Source: Micrasema longulum (taxonomy: Eukaryota > Arthropoda > Insecta > Trichoptera > Brachycentridae). From it: a stretch of 64,000 bases of DNA. The notes beneath the pieces are model-generated. The model made no database searches and was not told where the DNA came from. It saw only the letters and a list, made by a program, of their open reading frames with translations. Below, piece after piece: positions 52,985 to 63,070 of the stretch. Numbering within the stretch: the first letter of the stretch is position 1; every line of letters starts with the position of its first letter. The stretch spans positions 62,001 to 126,000 of the forward strand of contig JAGVSM010003460.1 of NCBI GenBank assembly GCA_022494885.1, read 5' to 3'. A program made the translations under genes and the position numbers.

Positions 52985-53310
52985 TTTTTTGAGTGTTGAG
53001 GTTTCAGCTCTTTTCCTTTAAGAAAATCAGCTGATGGAAGAATAGAAGAAATACGGATTTTTAAACATCGGAAAATTCTGAATCAAATGCTTAGTATTCA
53101 ATTTTATCTTCAAAACAAGGTTCTCTATCTCTGGTGCCGTTGACTTTTTTTTATCGCTTTTCTTCATTAATGGATCACTCAACACAATTTTTAGATTTGA
53201 ATTAAATAATATATTTTCCCTTTTTTTAAGATAACTGCTTAGAATCCTTATATTACAAATGCCATGCATAAATTTGTACAGCACAGATAGGAGAACATTG
53301 ACAGACAAAA
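52985..53310 (-). mobile_element. LIR fragment joined to an unassigned frame
   Basis: The complement of 52985-53075 carries the LIR internal block ('gatggaagaatagaagaaat', 'tttcagctcttttcc' as complement of 'aaaagagctgaaa'). Further right, a minus-strand frame (53308-53027) begins MSVNVLLSVLYKFMHGICNI and vaguely recalls a CR1 C-terminus, but I cannot confirm it. Confidence 0.45.
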
Positions 53311-53319
53311 CATAAGTTT

Positions 53320-54535
53320 ATTGGTGTTTCCCCCGCTAAAGAAGGTAACTGCAGACAGTTAACGAGGTGTTGGAGCAGAGATAAAGTGAGATAGTTAATT
53401 ATGTGCAAGTAGATAAAAACATTAGGGAAGGCGCGTGGTTATCTTTAAATATACCACTGGCGCATGGCGCTGCCAAGACGAGACTTTGTACGTTAATAGG
53501 TCTATTTAGTGTCTTGTATCTTATAAACACAATGAGTTTTGGAATCATTTTGTTATTTTAACGAATAAAAAAATTGTTCCTTTTTTTCAAAGTTGAACAT
53601 TTATAAGCAAAACTCGGTGAAAATATTTTTCAATATAAAATAAACAAAACACTGTATCATAAAATTAGGCATAGTCCAGAAGGAGCGTAGAATCATATTT
53701 GAATATATCGGACTATGTCCAAAAATTCCCTCACTATGCTCCACTTTCACCCCGCGCATTTGTGATTTCGCCGCGTAATGTTGCACGATGGGAAAACATA
53801 TAATTATAATACAAATGTAAGGAAAAAAAAAGCAATTTGTTAATTTCTCTAAAATATTATTGTGCACGCGTAAATACTGATTGAAACAACAGAGTAGATG
53901 AGTAAAGGATCATTTAATAAGAGTAATTGAATAAATGAACTTTGAACTTAACATACCTAACAAATTTTAATTAACATAAAACAAATATTTTTTTATCATG
54001 TTAAATAATATTTAATATTTTAAAGATAATGACAATCTGACGGATGGAAAAATAATTCAATTTTTAATTAATGTACTTGCTACATACACATTCATTTGCT
54101 AGTTACACATAAAATGTGATCCCATCCTGTTTCTTTAAGATCCTAGCAGTATTTCTACCCTTTAGAAATACACAACATGGAATAGTTGAATTCCAATCAG
54201 GAGTTCCGTACTGAGCGACGTATTCAAAGAAACTAATGGGTCAAAACGTAAAACTACTCATTTGTAAGAAGTTTAGTCGCCTTCTGTTTGATGCTCGTAT
54301 ACGGTTTCTGGACTATTCTCCATTCTATGCACTATATTGTTACGCCACTGAAAATTTTAAAATCACTTAGAATAAGAATATCAATGTTTTAAATATCAAT
54401 GTATATGTTCCATATAAAATAGAACTTAATATTTTGTTCATATTGTATTTTATAACATTATGTACCCAGCCGATTTTAACCTTTAAATGCATTTCTTTAG
54501 CTTATTTAAAAATAAAAAAAACTGAAAAATATTTT
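53320..54535. other. Intergenic, nothing recognised
   Basis: No coding support. The segment at 53640-53790 has balanced composition but no match in the window. Confidence 0.4.
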
Positions 54536-54540
54536 TTAAA

Positions 54541-54720
54541 AAACCAACTTAATTTCTAAACGTAGTTCTATATTTTATAACTTTATATTGTATTTTTTTA
54601 AATTTATGTTGTTTATATACTCATCTTCTTTTTTTTATACCAACTTTATTTCTAAACACTGTTCTATCTTTTGTTGCTTTATATTGTATTTTTAAATTTA
54701 ATGTTGTTTATAAACTCATA
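54541..54720. repeat. Imperfect tandem duplication, unit about 95 bp
   Basis: 'ccaacttaatttctaaacgt' to 'gttgtttatatactcat' (54543-54622) is followed by a second copy from 'ccaactttatttctaaacac' (54641) to 'gttgtttataaactcat'. The following 'aagccttaagggcgtg...aataaaataaag' resembles the 3' end of a jockey-like element, so the duplication may lie in its 3' UTR. Confidence 0.7.
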
Positions 54721-54839
54721 ATTTATATAACTTTCATGTATGTAAAAGCCTTAAGGGCGTGTAAAATTAATAAAATAAAGAACACATGTTTCAAGTATTC
54801 AGAAAAACCCATCAATAATTGTAAATTCAAACAGTATTT

Positions 54840-55175
54840 TGCGTTTGTCTAAATTTTTGTAGACAATGACTGGATTCAACTCCCCGGGGAGCTGTTAATA
54901 TTAACATATTACAGCACAGATGAACAACATTTTAGAGAAGGTAATAAAGAAGTCTAGGCATCTACAGGGCTTATGACCTATCATTGGCTGGTTAAGTGGC
55001 CACTTTACGAAATGTGTAATATTCACCATTTTGCCCACATTTGAACATCTATATATATTTATAAATTAACTGTTCTTCATCCCTGTTGTAATATGTTAAT
55101 ATTAACAGCTCCCCGGAGAGTTGAATCCAGTCCTAGTCTACAAAAATTTGGACAAACTCAAAATATTGTTGTTAT
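54840..55175. mobile_element. LIR family, copy h (complete palindromic form)
   Basis: Ends are long inverted repeats of about 85 bp: 'gtttgtctaaatttttgtag' and 'acaatgactggattcaactc' (54843-54884) against 'gagttgaatccagtcctagt' and 'ctacaaaaatttggacaaac' (55120-55158). Inside them lie 'ttaatattaacatattacag' and its inverse. The core holds 'tctacagggcttatgaccta' and 'ggttaagtggccactttacg'. This is the clearest view of both termini. Confidence 0.9.
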
Positions 55176-55179
55176 GTTT

Positions 55180-55580
55180 ATTATACAAATACAATTACTA
55201 AACTTCTTTTCTTATATATTATGTGTCATTATATTTACAGTGAATTTTTTTAATTGGCTTTAGTATTGTTAAGATTTTTCTAATTATTTTGTTTATGTAA
55301 TAGCTGTGAAAATCCCAAATAAAATAAAATAAAATAAAATTAGTAAAATAATCCACCGGTCCATGAAGAAGTATAGAAATTGAAACCAAAAAATTCTTGA
55401 AATTTATTGTGTTCATGTTAATAATAAATTTGTGTGTGAGGTAAAAATAAAATACGTTTGTTTTAAAAAATATATATGTTGTTTCCCAAAGTAAACCCCG
55501 AAACAATAAATAATGGAAAATATTTTTGTAAAACTCTTGGCTTAGCCACAATTATTGAAATTGTGTTTTAGAATTGAGCT
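55180..55580. other. Intergenic, nothing recognised
   Basis: AT-rich; the minus-strand frame at 55219-55551 is low-complexity and not supported. Confidence 0.35.
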
Positions 55581-55584
55581 GTTG

Positions 55585-55690
55585 TGAATATGGAGTTCAA
55601 GGCATTCACAAAGCTTATGATCTGTGATTGGCTGGTTTAAGGGATCACTTTACATGCAGTGTGACATTTACAATTCTGCCCATAGGTGAT
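55585..55690 (+). mobile_element. LIR family, copy i (fragment)
   Basis: 'ggcattcacaaagcttatga', 'gtgattggctggtttaaggg' and 'acatttacaattctgcccat' correspond to the core block of the family. Termini are missing. Confidence 0.7.
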
Positions 55691-55694
55691 TGAT

Positions 55695-56100
55695 TTGCAT
55701 ATTAACGTATGGCATTTTTCAATTCTCAGTATATGCATGGTTTGAGTATTATATTTTCGTGCGTGTTGGCCCACTGTAGGAAAAAAAAATACGGCGAAAG
55801 GTAATTATCATTTTTATTTTAAAACGTACCTATGCGAGACTTAAGTTAAACTAATTAATTTGTACGTAATTTGTAGTTTTCTTACATGTATTAACTACTA
55901 TTGATTCCACATATACAACATTTGCGAGTACCTAATGAATTAGCCATTGAATACCATAGTCAATATAATATATTATAATAGAAACGTTCGACTACAAATT
56001 AATTCAATTCTCTAAATTTCCACAAAGTGATTACTGTTCAAAGCATAATGTTGGACTACGTTGGACACATTAGATTGATAATTAAGAATATTCACACGAA
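55695..56100. other. Intergenic, nothing recognised
   Basis: No gene or repeat assignment. Confidence 0.35.
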
Positions 56101-56104
56101 GAAG

Positions 56105-56190
56105 CTTATATCATCATCATAATATCACTATGCGCACCAGGTGGTGCAAAGGGCACTACATTGGAACACCGAATTCACCACCTCCTTAAG
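56105..56190 (-). repeat. SINE family B, 3' fragment (minus)
   Basis: 'atcatcatcataatatcact', 'atgcgcaccaggtggtgcaa' and 'agggcactacattggaacac' are the complement of the family B end 'ggtgtaccaatgcagtgccctatgcac...gatgatga'. Confidence 0.6.
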
Positions 56191-56384
56191 TAAATAAATT
56201 ATTATATATATAGGTGAAATGTAATTGCTTCAAAAATATTAAATGATTTTTCTCAAAAATAAAAGACACAAAATGTTAAACAAATTTTAAAAGAAAAAAA
56301 CTGCACATTTAAATAGAGTAACGAGAGATTTTTTAGAAAAATATACGTCGACTAATAAATGTATTAGTTAATATAATTGGTACA

Positions 56385-56745
56385 TATATTTAAATTTGTT
56401 GCAACAGAGAGGAAAAACATTTTTGAGAAGGGAATATGGGAGTCTAGGCATTTACAAGGCTTATGATTGGCTGGTTTAAATAGCCACTTTACAGACTGTG
56501 TAACATTCACCATTCTGCTTATGTTTGAACATCCAGATTTCCTCAACTCTTCCATCTTTTGTGAAGTAAAAGAGCTGAAACATTTATCATGTTGGTTAGA
56601 TTCATCCGCCTGAACCAATTTCCCTACTAGGCAACGCTTGAAAATTTTTTCCAATTAATTTTTTAAATTTTTTTAAATATGAACAACTCCTTAGGGAGAA
56701 AATCCAGCCAGTCTGCAAGCATTTGGACACACTCAAAACATTGTT
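56385..56745 (+). mobile_element. LIR family, copy j
   Basis: 'ttgttgcaacagagaggaaa' (56395), 'tttttgagaagggaatatgg' (56419), 'tctaggcatttacaaggctt' (56443), 'gtgaagtaaaagagctgaaa' (56560), 'actaggcaacgcttgaaaat' (56625), 'agaaaatccagccagtctgc' (56696) and 'tggacacactcaaaacattg' (56724). Confidence 0.85.
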
Positions 56746-56794
56746 GGTATACATATTATTTATATTCTTATGAATGCTAATAAATATCATTTTA

Positions 56795-56925
56795 AACCCG
56801 GTACCTCAAGCGTGGTAAGAGAATTCACCAACCACGAGGCCGACTTTTTCCCGCACAATTTCATTTTTCAATATGAAGGACTTGATAGCCATCGAGTCAA
56901 AATCACTCGTCCAGGGATTTTGAAA
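56795..56925 (-). repeat. SINE family C copy, truncated
   Basis: Minus-strand head (complement of 'aaacccggtacctcaagcgt' and 'caccaaccacgaggccgact') with the body to 'gtcaaaatcactcgtccagg' (56896). The final 'cacccggacac' block is missing. Confidence 0.7.
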
Positions 56926-56929
56926 TGAA

Positions 56930-58490
56930 ATGTTTAATTTAAAATTGTGTTGACAAAATATTAACGACAGACGTATTAATTATGTTAAATACTTGAGAGA
57001 TAAGAAAGTTTTATCTGCTATATCCGGAAATTATCTTAACTTTTTTGTGACTCGTGCCGAGAATATTAATTCAAAAGTTTTAAGAATAACCACCTGAGTT
57101 TTGAGATAATTCTGAACGTACTTAACTTAAATATTAGCGAAATAATTGTTGCGAAACTTTTCAGGCAAATTTAGGAAAATATTTTTTTATGATAAATAGG
57201 GTTTTCACTTACATCCCCATTAAACTTTGAAAATATTGCCGAAACACTTACGAAATGAAAACCCACTTAAAACTTTAAAGAGTTACTTCCAAAAAAACAT
57301 TTTTTTTAGTATTTCCCGAACAAGATGTTTTTTTAACGCATTGTGATGAAAACAGGCAAACAATTTTCTTTTAAATGATTTAAATAACTTATCTTAGAAA
57401 TTGCACTCATCTCAATCCGTCAATATTTTTTAAGTAAAATAAAATTATTAAAAGATTCACTCTACTTACCACTAAATATTATCATTTAACTGCCGCACAC
57501 CGTTTATGTACATATATACGAGTACAAACTATAGTGGTGCATAACATTTCACGGTCACTGTTATCAATAGTTATAAATTGCAAGGAAGTATGTATTCATA
57601 ACAGCTTCACTAGGTAGAAAAACACCTGTTTTAAAGCGACATACGTAATATAACGATAATAAAAAGAAATGACATAAAAATGCACGTGATAAAATTATCT
57701 AGTAATAACCTATTAGAAAAATTGTCGAGGACTCGCCAGTTCAAGAAAAAATCTTCTTAGCCGGATTCCCAGCCTCGGAATATTATGGTAACTTTTTTAA
57801 AAGAGGTGGACAAAGACAAGTTCTTGACCGCAGTAAAGTCCTTCAATCAAAAAGCAAAATTGAATTCAGATAATTAAATACAACTCACTTAAGCAGCTGG
57901 AGAAAAAAAACAATATACACTAGTGAACACTTAAGCCGAGCACAAAAAAAACATTTTCCCGTGCTAGAATAGTCGCTAAAGAAAAAATCATACATTCAGT
58001 ATGGTAAACAGGGGGTAAAAATTTGATAAGTATAAAAAAAATACTTTTCCTGTTCATGTAATTAACTCCTAAGAAAAACAGCAGTACATAAATGAGACCA
58101 TAAATTACTGGTAATTTAGCTAAAAATCATTTTTATTATTTTTTTGTATATTGATTTCCATTTCTTCCCATTATTTTATTAAACCTGTATTTCGTGTTTG
58201 TTGCCAACTCTATTGCTGAATTTTTTTCGTCTTATGTATTGGGAACTTGTGAGCTATATGCCTGTTTTCCCAATCATACGGGAAAAATAACCAAAAAAGA
58301 AAAAAAAATCCATTAAACAACCTAAGCAGATAATAATGTAATTTAAAAATACAAAAATTGAAAACTAATTTAAAAAAAAAAAAGTAAATAAAAAGATTTT
58401 TAAAGACTGCATTAAGTCCTAAGGACCTCTTCCAGCCGACCTCTTCCGACTATTCTGAGCCACTCTTTTAATTAAGTTTGGATTTTATTT
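56930..58490. other. Intergenic, nothing recognised
   Basis: Low-repeat, AT-rich interval with no supported coding frame. Confidence 0.45.
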
Positions 58491-58494
58491 TTGG

Positions 58495-58550
58495 AAGAAT
58501 TATTTATTTCACACAAAACTGTGTTCTTCATCCGCCTGGACAACACTTAT
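58495..58550 (-). repeat. SINE family C, terminal fragment
   Basis: 'actgtgttcttcatccgcct' and 'ggacaac' match the family C terminal block only. Confidence 0.5.
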
Positions 58551-58559
58551 CGTGGTTAT

Positions 58560-59685
58560 AATAATTATTATTAAGAACGATTTATACAGAGCCCTTTTCC
58601 CGAATTCACTTTCAAGGCAAAGGGCATGTATCCCAGCATAAGTGATATAAATGTGAGCTTTTATAACAAATATTCTCCTATAGTTTAGAGACGATTCAAA
58701 ATGTCACTCCAAGTGGAGAACCTGTTCATTTAAAACTATATAAATATTTTACACAATCGACGCGTGGTATAAATGCACATGTTAAGCGATTCTCTTTATC
58801 GCTGCACTTCTGTGACATTTAAACTCGATAACGGGCGCAATTACTATGGAATGGTAGGTCGTAGGTTACATAACGTTCGTAAATAGTTTTAGACCCCATT
58901 ATATTTAGTACCTGGCGCCATGTTGGGTATTATTTTAAATAGGTTGATTAAACGTTCTAACGTTTCACCTGCATAATTAACTAGAGCAGCGCACAGTGAT
59001 TCGATTCATAGAAGCTAGATGCTAAAAACTCCAAACAGTCTCGAAATCCACTCGTGCGATGTACTTTTTTCTACCCCGATGAAAAAATGGGAAAATTTAA
59101 ATCAAAGAAAAAGTGTGTTTTAAAGATAAACACATTAGATTTTTATAGTTCCAATTAATTCCTTACACTATTATAATCTCCCACATACTTATCTTGCTTC
59201 GATAAATTCATCCATGTTAAAAAATCTCTTGCCTAGAAATCGTGTACTTAGTATCTGAAAAGTAAAAATAAAAATATGATGTTATGAGTAACAATAAAAA
59301 ACTTAAATTGAATTAAGTTAAGCATTAATTGTGTTTGATGTACACAAAATAACACTAAAACGTGTTTTGGAGTTTATGAAAAAAAACTCTAGAGGTTTTT
59401 TTTTACATTTTTTTTACATAAAATTACCAAATGTATTTATTTTTATAGAAACACGTAGGTAGTATACTTTGAACTAATTGTGAAACAAACATAAAGTATA
59501 GTACATGCCTTCTCAAGAAACCTACATTTTCACCCAAAAAAGAAACATGTTGAAAACAATGACTGTGAAACCCTTCGCACCTACGTAATCATGTCGTTAT
59601 ATTTTCAAATGCACCCATTATTAAACGCTTGTATTAGTCATCTAAATTTAGCATTACTTGCATATCTCGCTAATTATCTGAGAAT
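58560..59685. other. Intergenic; one repeat end at 59515-59595
   Basis: Apart from a segment at 59515-59595 that matches the outer part of the inverted repeat at 36005-36172 ('cacccaaaaaagaaac', 'gtgaaacccttcgcacctac'), nothing is recognised. Confidence 0.4.
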
Positions 59686-59689
59686 ACCT

Positions 59690-60000
59690 CCATGACGTCA
59701 TCGTCCAAGAATTCATAAGTGAATTTCTTGCGCCTTACTTGTGCGAAATGAAATACTGTGCGCCGCAGTGAAGTACGCGTTGACCCGAGCTAGTACAGTG
59801 GGCGCTAACGAACGCTTTTGCGCTGCTATGCGCCACCCAGGAGCGAAAATGCAAATTTAAATATTATTCCTGAACTTCGTCTCCATTTTGTGCACTCAAA
59901 TCAGAGGTGTAAAATGAATGCGGGGAAAACTAAAGCGGAGGGAGAAATATTGCGATATTAAAATGAACAACGCACCTCCATTTTCAGTCACCGCAAGAGA
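59690..60000. promoter_or_regulatory. GC-richer island with CRE palindrome
   Basis: A local rise in GC and CG dinucleotides (59690-59840) contains TGACGTCA (59694-59701), the palindromic CRE/ATF site, and an octamer ATGCAAAT (59849-59856). No open frame with a good donor is visible. It could be a promoter or enhancer of a gene lying outside or not recognised. Confidence 0.3.
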
Positions 60001-60257
60001 GGTTTGAGGTTTTAAATGAAAATAGCATAATTTAATTCATAATTGGATGGTTGTGACGAAAAATAGTTTTTTTTTTTCACTTTCAAAAACAACATTACTA
60101 TTTTATCAGTTATCCAAGTAGCCAAGAAAGGCTGAGAAAATTTTTGACGTCTGTCATCATGTCATCTGTCATGATTCTATTTAAAACGAAGAAAATAATA
60201 TAAATTGCATGCATCAAGTCGCACCTTTTGTAAGAATAATAATACTCAAAATGGGTC

Positions 60258-60345
60258 TCCGCCTCGTAGCCAAATAATTTGAGCGTTTGCCTACCATCCA
60301 AGAGGTCTCGGGTTGCAGAATATTTTTTAGTCCCTGGACTAGAAC
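60258..60345 (+). repeat. SINE family B, head relic
   Basis: 'ctccgcctcgtagccaaata', 'gagcgtttgcctaccatcca', 'agaggtctcgggttgcagaa' and 'tttagtccctggactagaac' follow the family B head and early body with the B box deleted. Confidence 0.65.
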
Positions 60346-61090
60346 TTATAGCATCATCATCATCAGCCGTCTCTTGTCCAATGTTGAACATAGGCCTCCC
60401 CCCTTAGTCTCCATATTTCCCTATCCTGAGCCAACCGCATCCAACCACTTCCTGCAACTCGTCTTATGTCATCAGACCACCTTGTCTGAGGCCTGCCGAC
60501 ACTTCTTCTACCCGTTCTGGGTCGCCATTCCAGGACTTTTTTGGTTCGTCTTTCAACGAAATACCCAGCATTCACCTTTCCATGGCTCTCTGTGTCACTG
60601 ATAATTGGTGTAATTTTTTTTTCGTGAACACAAAACTTTAACAGCCATATGTCAGTACAGGGAGAACACAAGCATAAAAAAGTTTCTTCTTTAAGTAATG
60701 TGAATACTTCGGAGATTTTAGGATATATGAGAGCTTACCAAGGCAGCCCATGCTAAACCTCGCCTTCTCTCTATTTCTACCTCTTTATAAGCTTCCCCGA
60801 GCTTTATTTCGTGTCCTAGTTAAATATAATTGTCAATCTTTTCAATTATTTGTCCATTTACTAGGATATTATATAATTGGTTTGCATCACTCATTACTTT
60901 AGTTTTTGAAGCATTCATTTTCAAGCCTTTTTCAGGGATGCTGTATTAACTTCGTTTATCATGTTTTCGAATTCTTTCTCATCTTTAGCAAATAGGACTA
61001 TATCATCTGCGAATCTGAGATTGCTAATGAGTTTGCCGTTGATGTTAATACCCTTGTCGTTCCAGTCAAGAGTTAAAGTTACCTATAGCA
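60345..61090 (-). mobile_element. RTE-type reverse transcriptase, 3' part
   Basis: On the minus strand from 61085: LTLDWNDKGININGKL, then NLRFADDIVLFAKDEKEFEN (61020-60960), which contains the intact RT active-site FADD. After a frameshift comes KMNASKTKVMSDANQL (about 60920), then ACVLPVLTYGC (about 60640). The open frame 60671-60363 ends ERRTKKVLEWRPRTGRRSVG, RPQTRWSDDIRRVAGSGWMR and LAQDREIWRLRGEAYVQHW. The 3' end runs into (GATGAT)n at 60347-60363. Same clade as 815 and 9015 but a different family by its tail. It is 5'-truncated and frameshifted. Confidence 0.9.
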
Positions 61091-61129
61091 TAAGCAATAA
61101 AATTAAATATCCCAACTAGAAACCTCAGA

Positions 61130-61435
61130 CAAAACTTACTCTTTTATACCGATAACCATAGAACTAACTATATTTTTCATTTCCCTATGCCCAGAATTCT
61201 TAGGTCTGCCAACAAACATACCAGTCTTGATTTCTTTGATAACAAGCTGTCTTCTTTCAAACGATCATAGAATCAAATTAAATTATAAACACCTCTCTCC
61301 CGCTTCCACTCCCACAAAGTCTGCTATATACCATTGAGTCTTTCTACTTTTTTTATAATATTTTTTATGTATAAATATGTCCTTAAAAGTGCCCGTTGGG
61401 CGTATTATATAAATAAATAAAACTGATCATTTTAT
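61130..61435 (+). mobile_element. Jockey-like C-terminus and 3' UTR
   Basis: The frame at 61155-61268 reads NHRTNYIFHFPMPRILRSAN and KHTSLDFFDNKLSSFKRS before a stop, the classic 'RTny..hsPl.R.l..aN.....Dlf...l..fk' C-terminus of jockey-clade elements. The 3' UTR contains 'aaaagtgcccgttgggcgta' and ends in (AAAT)n at 61414-61425. Confidence 0.85.
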
Positions 61436-61439
61436 CTTC

Positions 61440-62430
61440 AGGTAAACAAAAATAAAGGTATGCTGCCGTAGGCAGGGGCGAATTGTCCATGTGAGCGATT
61501 ATGCGCAGCTATATTATATATATGCAATTAGGTCATTTATATTTTAATACCTATAACAATATTTATAGGAAAAAAAATAACACTTGATTTTTTATTATAA
61601 GTTACTGCTACCGTTTGTATTATTGTTCAAAAATTCATATAAATATCGATAAAACCCGCTCACCGCGTTCCCAGTAAAGGAAGGAACTAACCTCTTAATC
61701 CAGCTTACTTTTATTGCATATCATTTGTTTCACCAACTTAATAAATTAATGAAAGGTGAATGATGTAAAATATGCCTAGTTACTTATTCCTACTTGAAAT
61801 CGTAATGGTTAATGGTAAAAAAATATACTTATAGTAAAACGAAGTATTACGTAATGAGTGAGTCTCCCTCCAAAGGATGGAATGCATTAACAAGTTAGGA
61901 ATAGTTGGGTAAGAACGTGGTTTGAATTACAAAGTAGAATAAAATCTCTATTATTACATCTATATTTATATCAATGTGGGTCAGACCATCCATTTAAATA
62001 AAATCGTGGGATTATATGTAACGCGAGACATTTTATCCTTTAATGTTACAATATTAATATAACATTACATTATACAACGATTGAACAAGTTCGTTGAGTT
62101 TTCCTGAATTACATTTTTTTACCCATTCTTACTTAATTGAGATAACTTAGATGGCATAAAACGGTTAACTTATTTTATCTCTCATTTTGAATCTTGAAGT
62201 GGGCATAAACATATTCTCATGGGTGTATAATCAATATATATAATATACTAGAAAAATAAAAATATATTCAGATCCATGATAAACATTGTCAAATATAATA
62301 TTTACAACACAGTATTTACATGTATACTTATTCAAACATTATTTATCACCATTATCCTAATTCATGATATTTAAACTGTTTTTTATTATGCAAACATTTA
62401 TATGAATATTGGGAGAAAAAATATACCCCA
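61440..62430. other. Intergenic, nothing recognised
   Basis: No supported gene or repeat assignment. Confidence 0.4.
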
Positions 62431-62434
62431 GGGA

Positions 62435-63070
62435 TACAATATTAATATTGATAATTTAAATATAAATTCTGTGGACGAAATAAAATATTAAGGGGTTTAC
62501 TTGTCTAGATATTTGAATTTCAAAACACATTCTCAATATGTAACAAAAAAAAAAAACGTTTATGGAAAGATTGCGAAATGTAATAGATGTAAAGAGTAGT
62601 GTTATTATTTATAAAAAAAATCATATATGCACACATAAATTACTGATCTTCTATTAGTTTTTTATGTGATGAAGGAGAAATTAAAAATATACAAATTAAT
62701 GTAGTAAAGCAGCAAATTCAATATGATTTAGCAATTTTTATACATAAAATAATTAAGGGGATGAATAAAATAAAAACAATAATAAAATTTAACCAACAAT
62801 GTCATACATATAAAACAAGGGATAAAAAAAGATAAGATTACCAATGAGGAGAAAAACAGAATCACAAAACTCACTGTAAAAGGAATTGAAGGTGTACATT
62901 GAGTTATTTGAAGGAATAAAGGAGATAAAAAAGATCGAAATATTTAAAATTAATTTGAAAAAATGTGTTAATGAGAAATTTTGAAAACAAAAAGTAATTT
63001 CATTTAAAGTTTATATTAGTTCTTAAGATGTTATGAACTAACTTAATAAAGCATAAATAAATAAACTTAT
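62435..63070 (+). mobile_element. CR1/jockey-like element J2, C-terminus (copy 2)
   Basis: Begins with VDEIKY, stop, GVYLSRYLNFKTHSQYVTKK (about 62472-62545), the RT thumb 'v...kYlGv.ls..l.f..H..yv..K'. It continues collinear with 46430-46830: 'aggggatgaataaaataaaa', 'aatttaaccaacaatgtcat', 'agattaccaatgaggagaaa'. It ends in AAAT-type repeats at 63053-63063. Stops in all frames. Confidence 0.8.

Noticed and set aside
60287..60601. Plus-strand frame of 104 codons
   Set aside because: It is antisense to the RTE C-terminal frame on the minus strand, which carries the conserved motifs.
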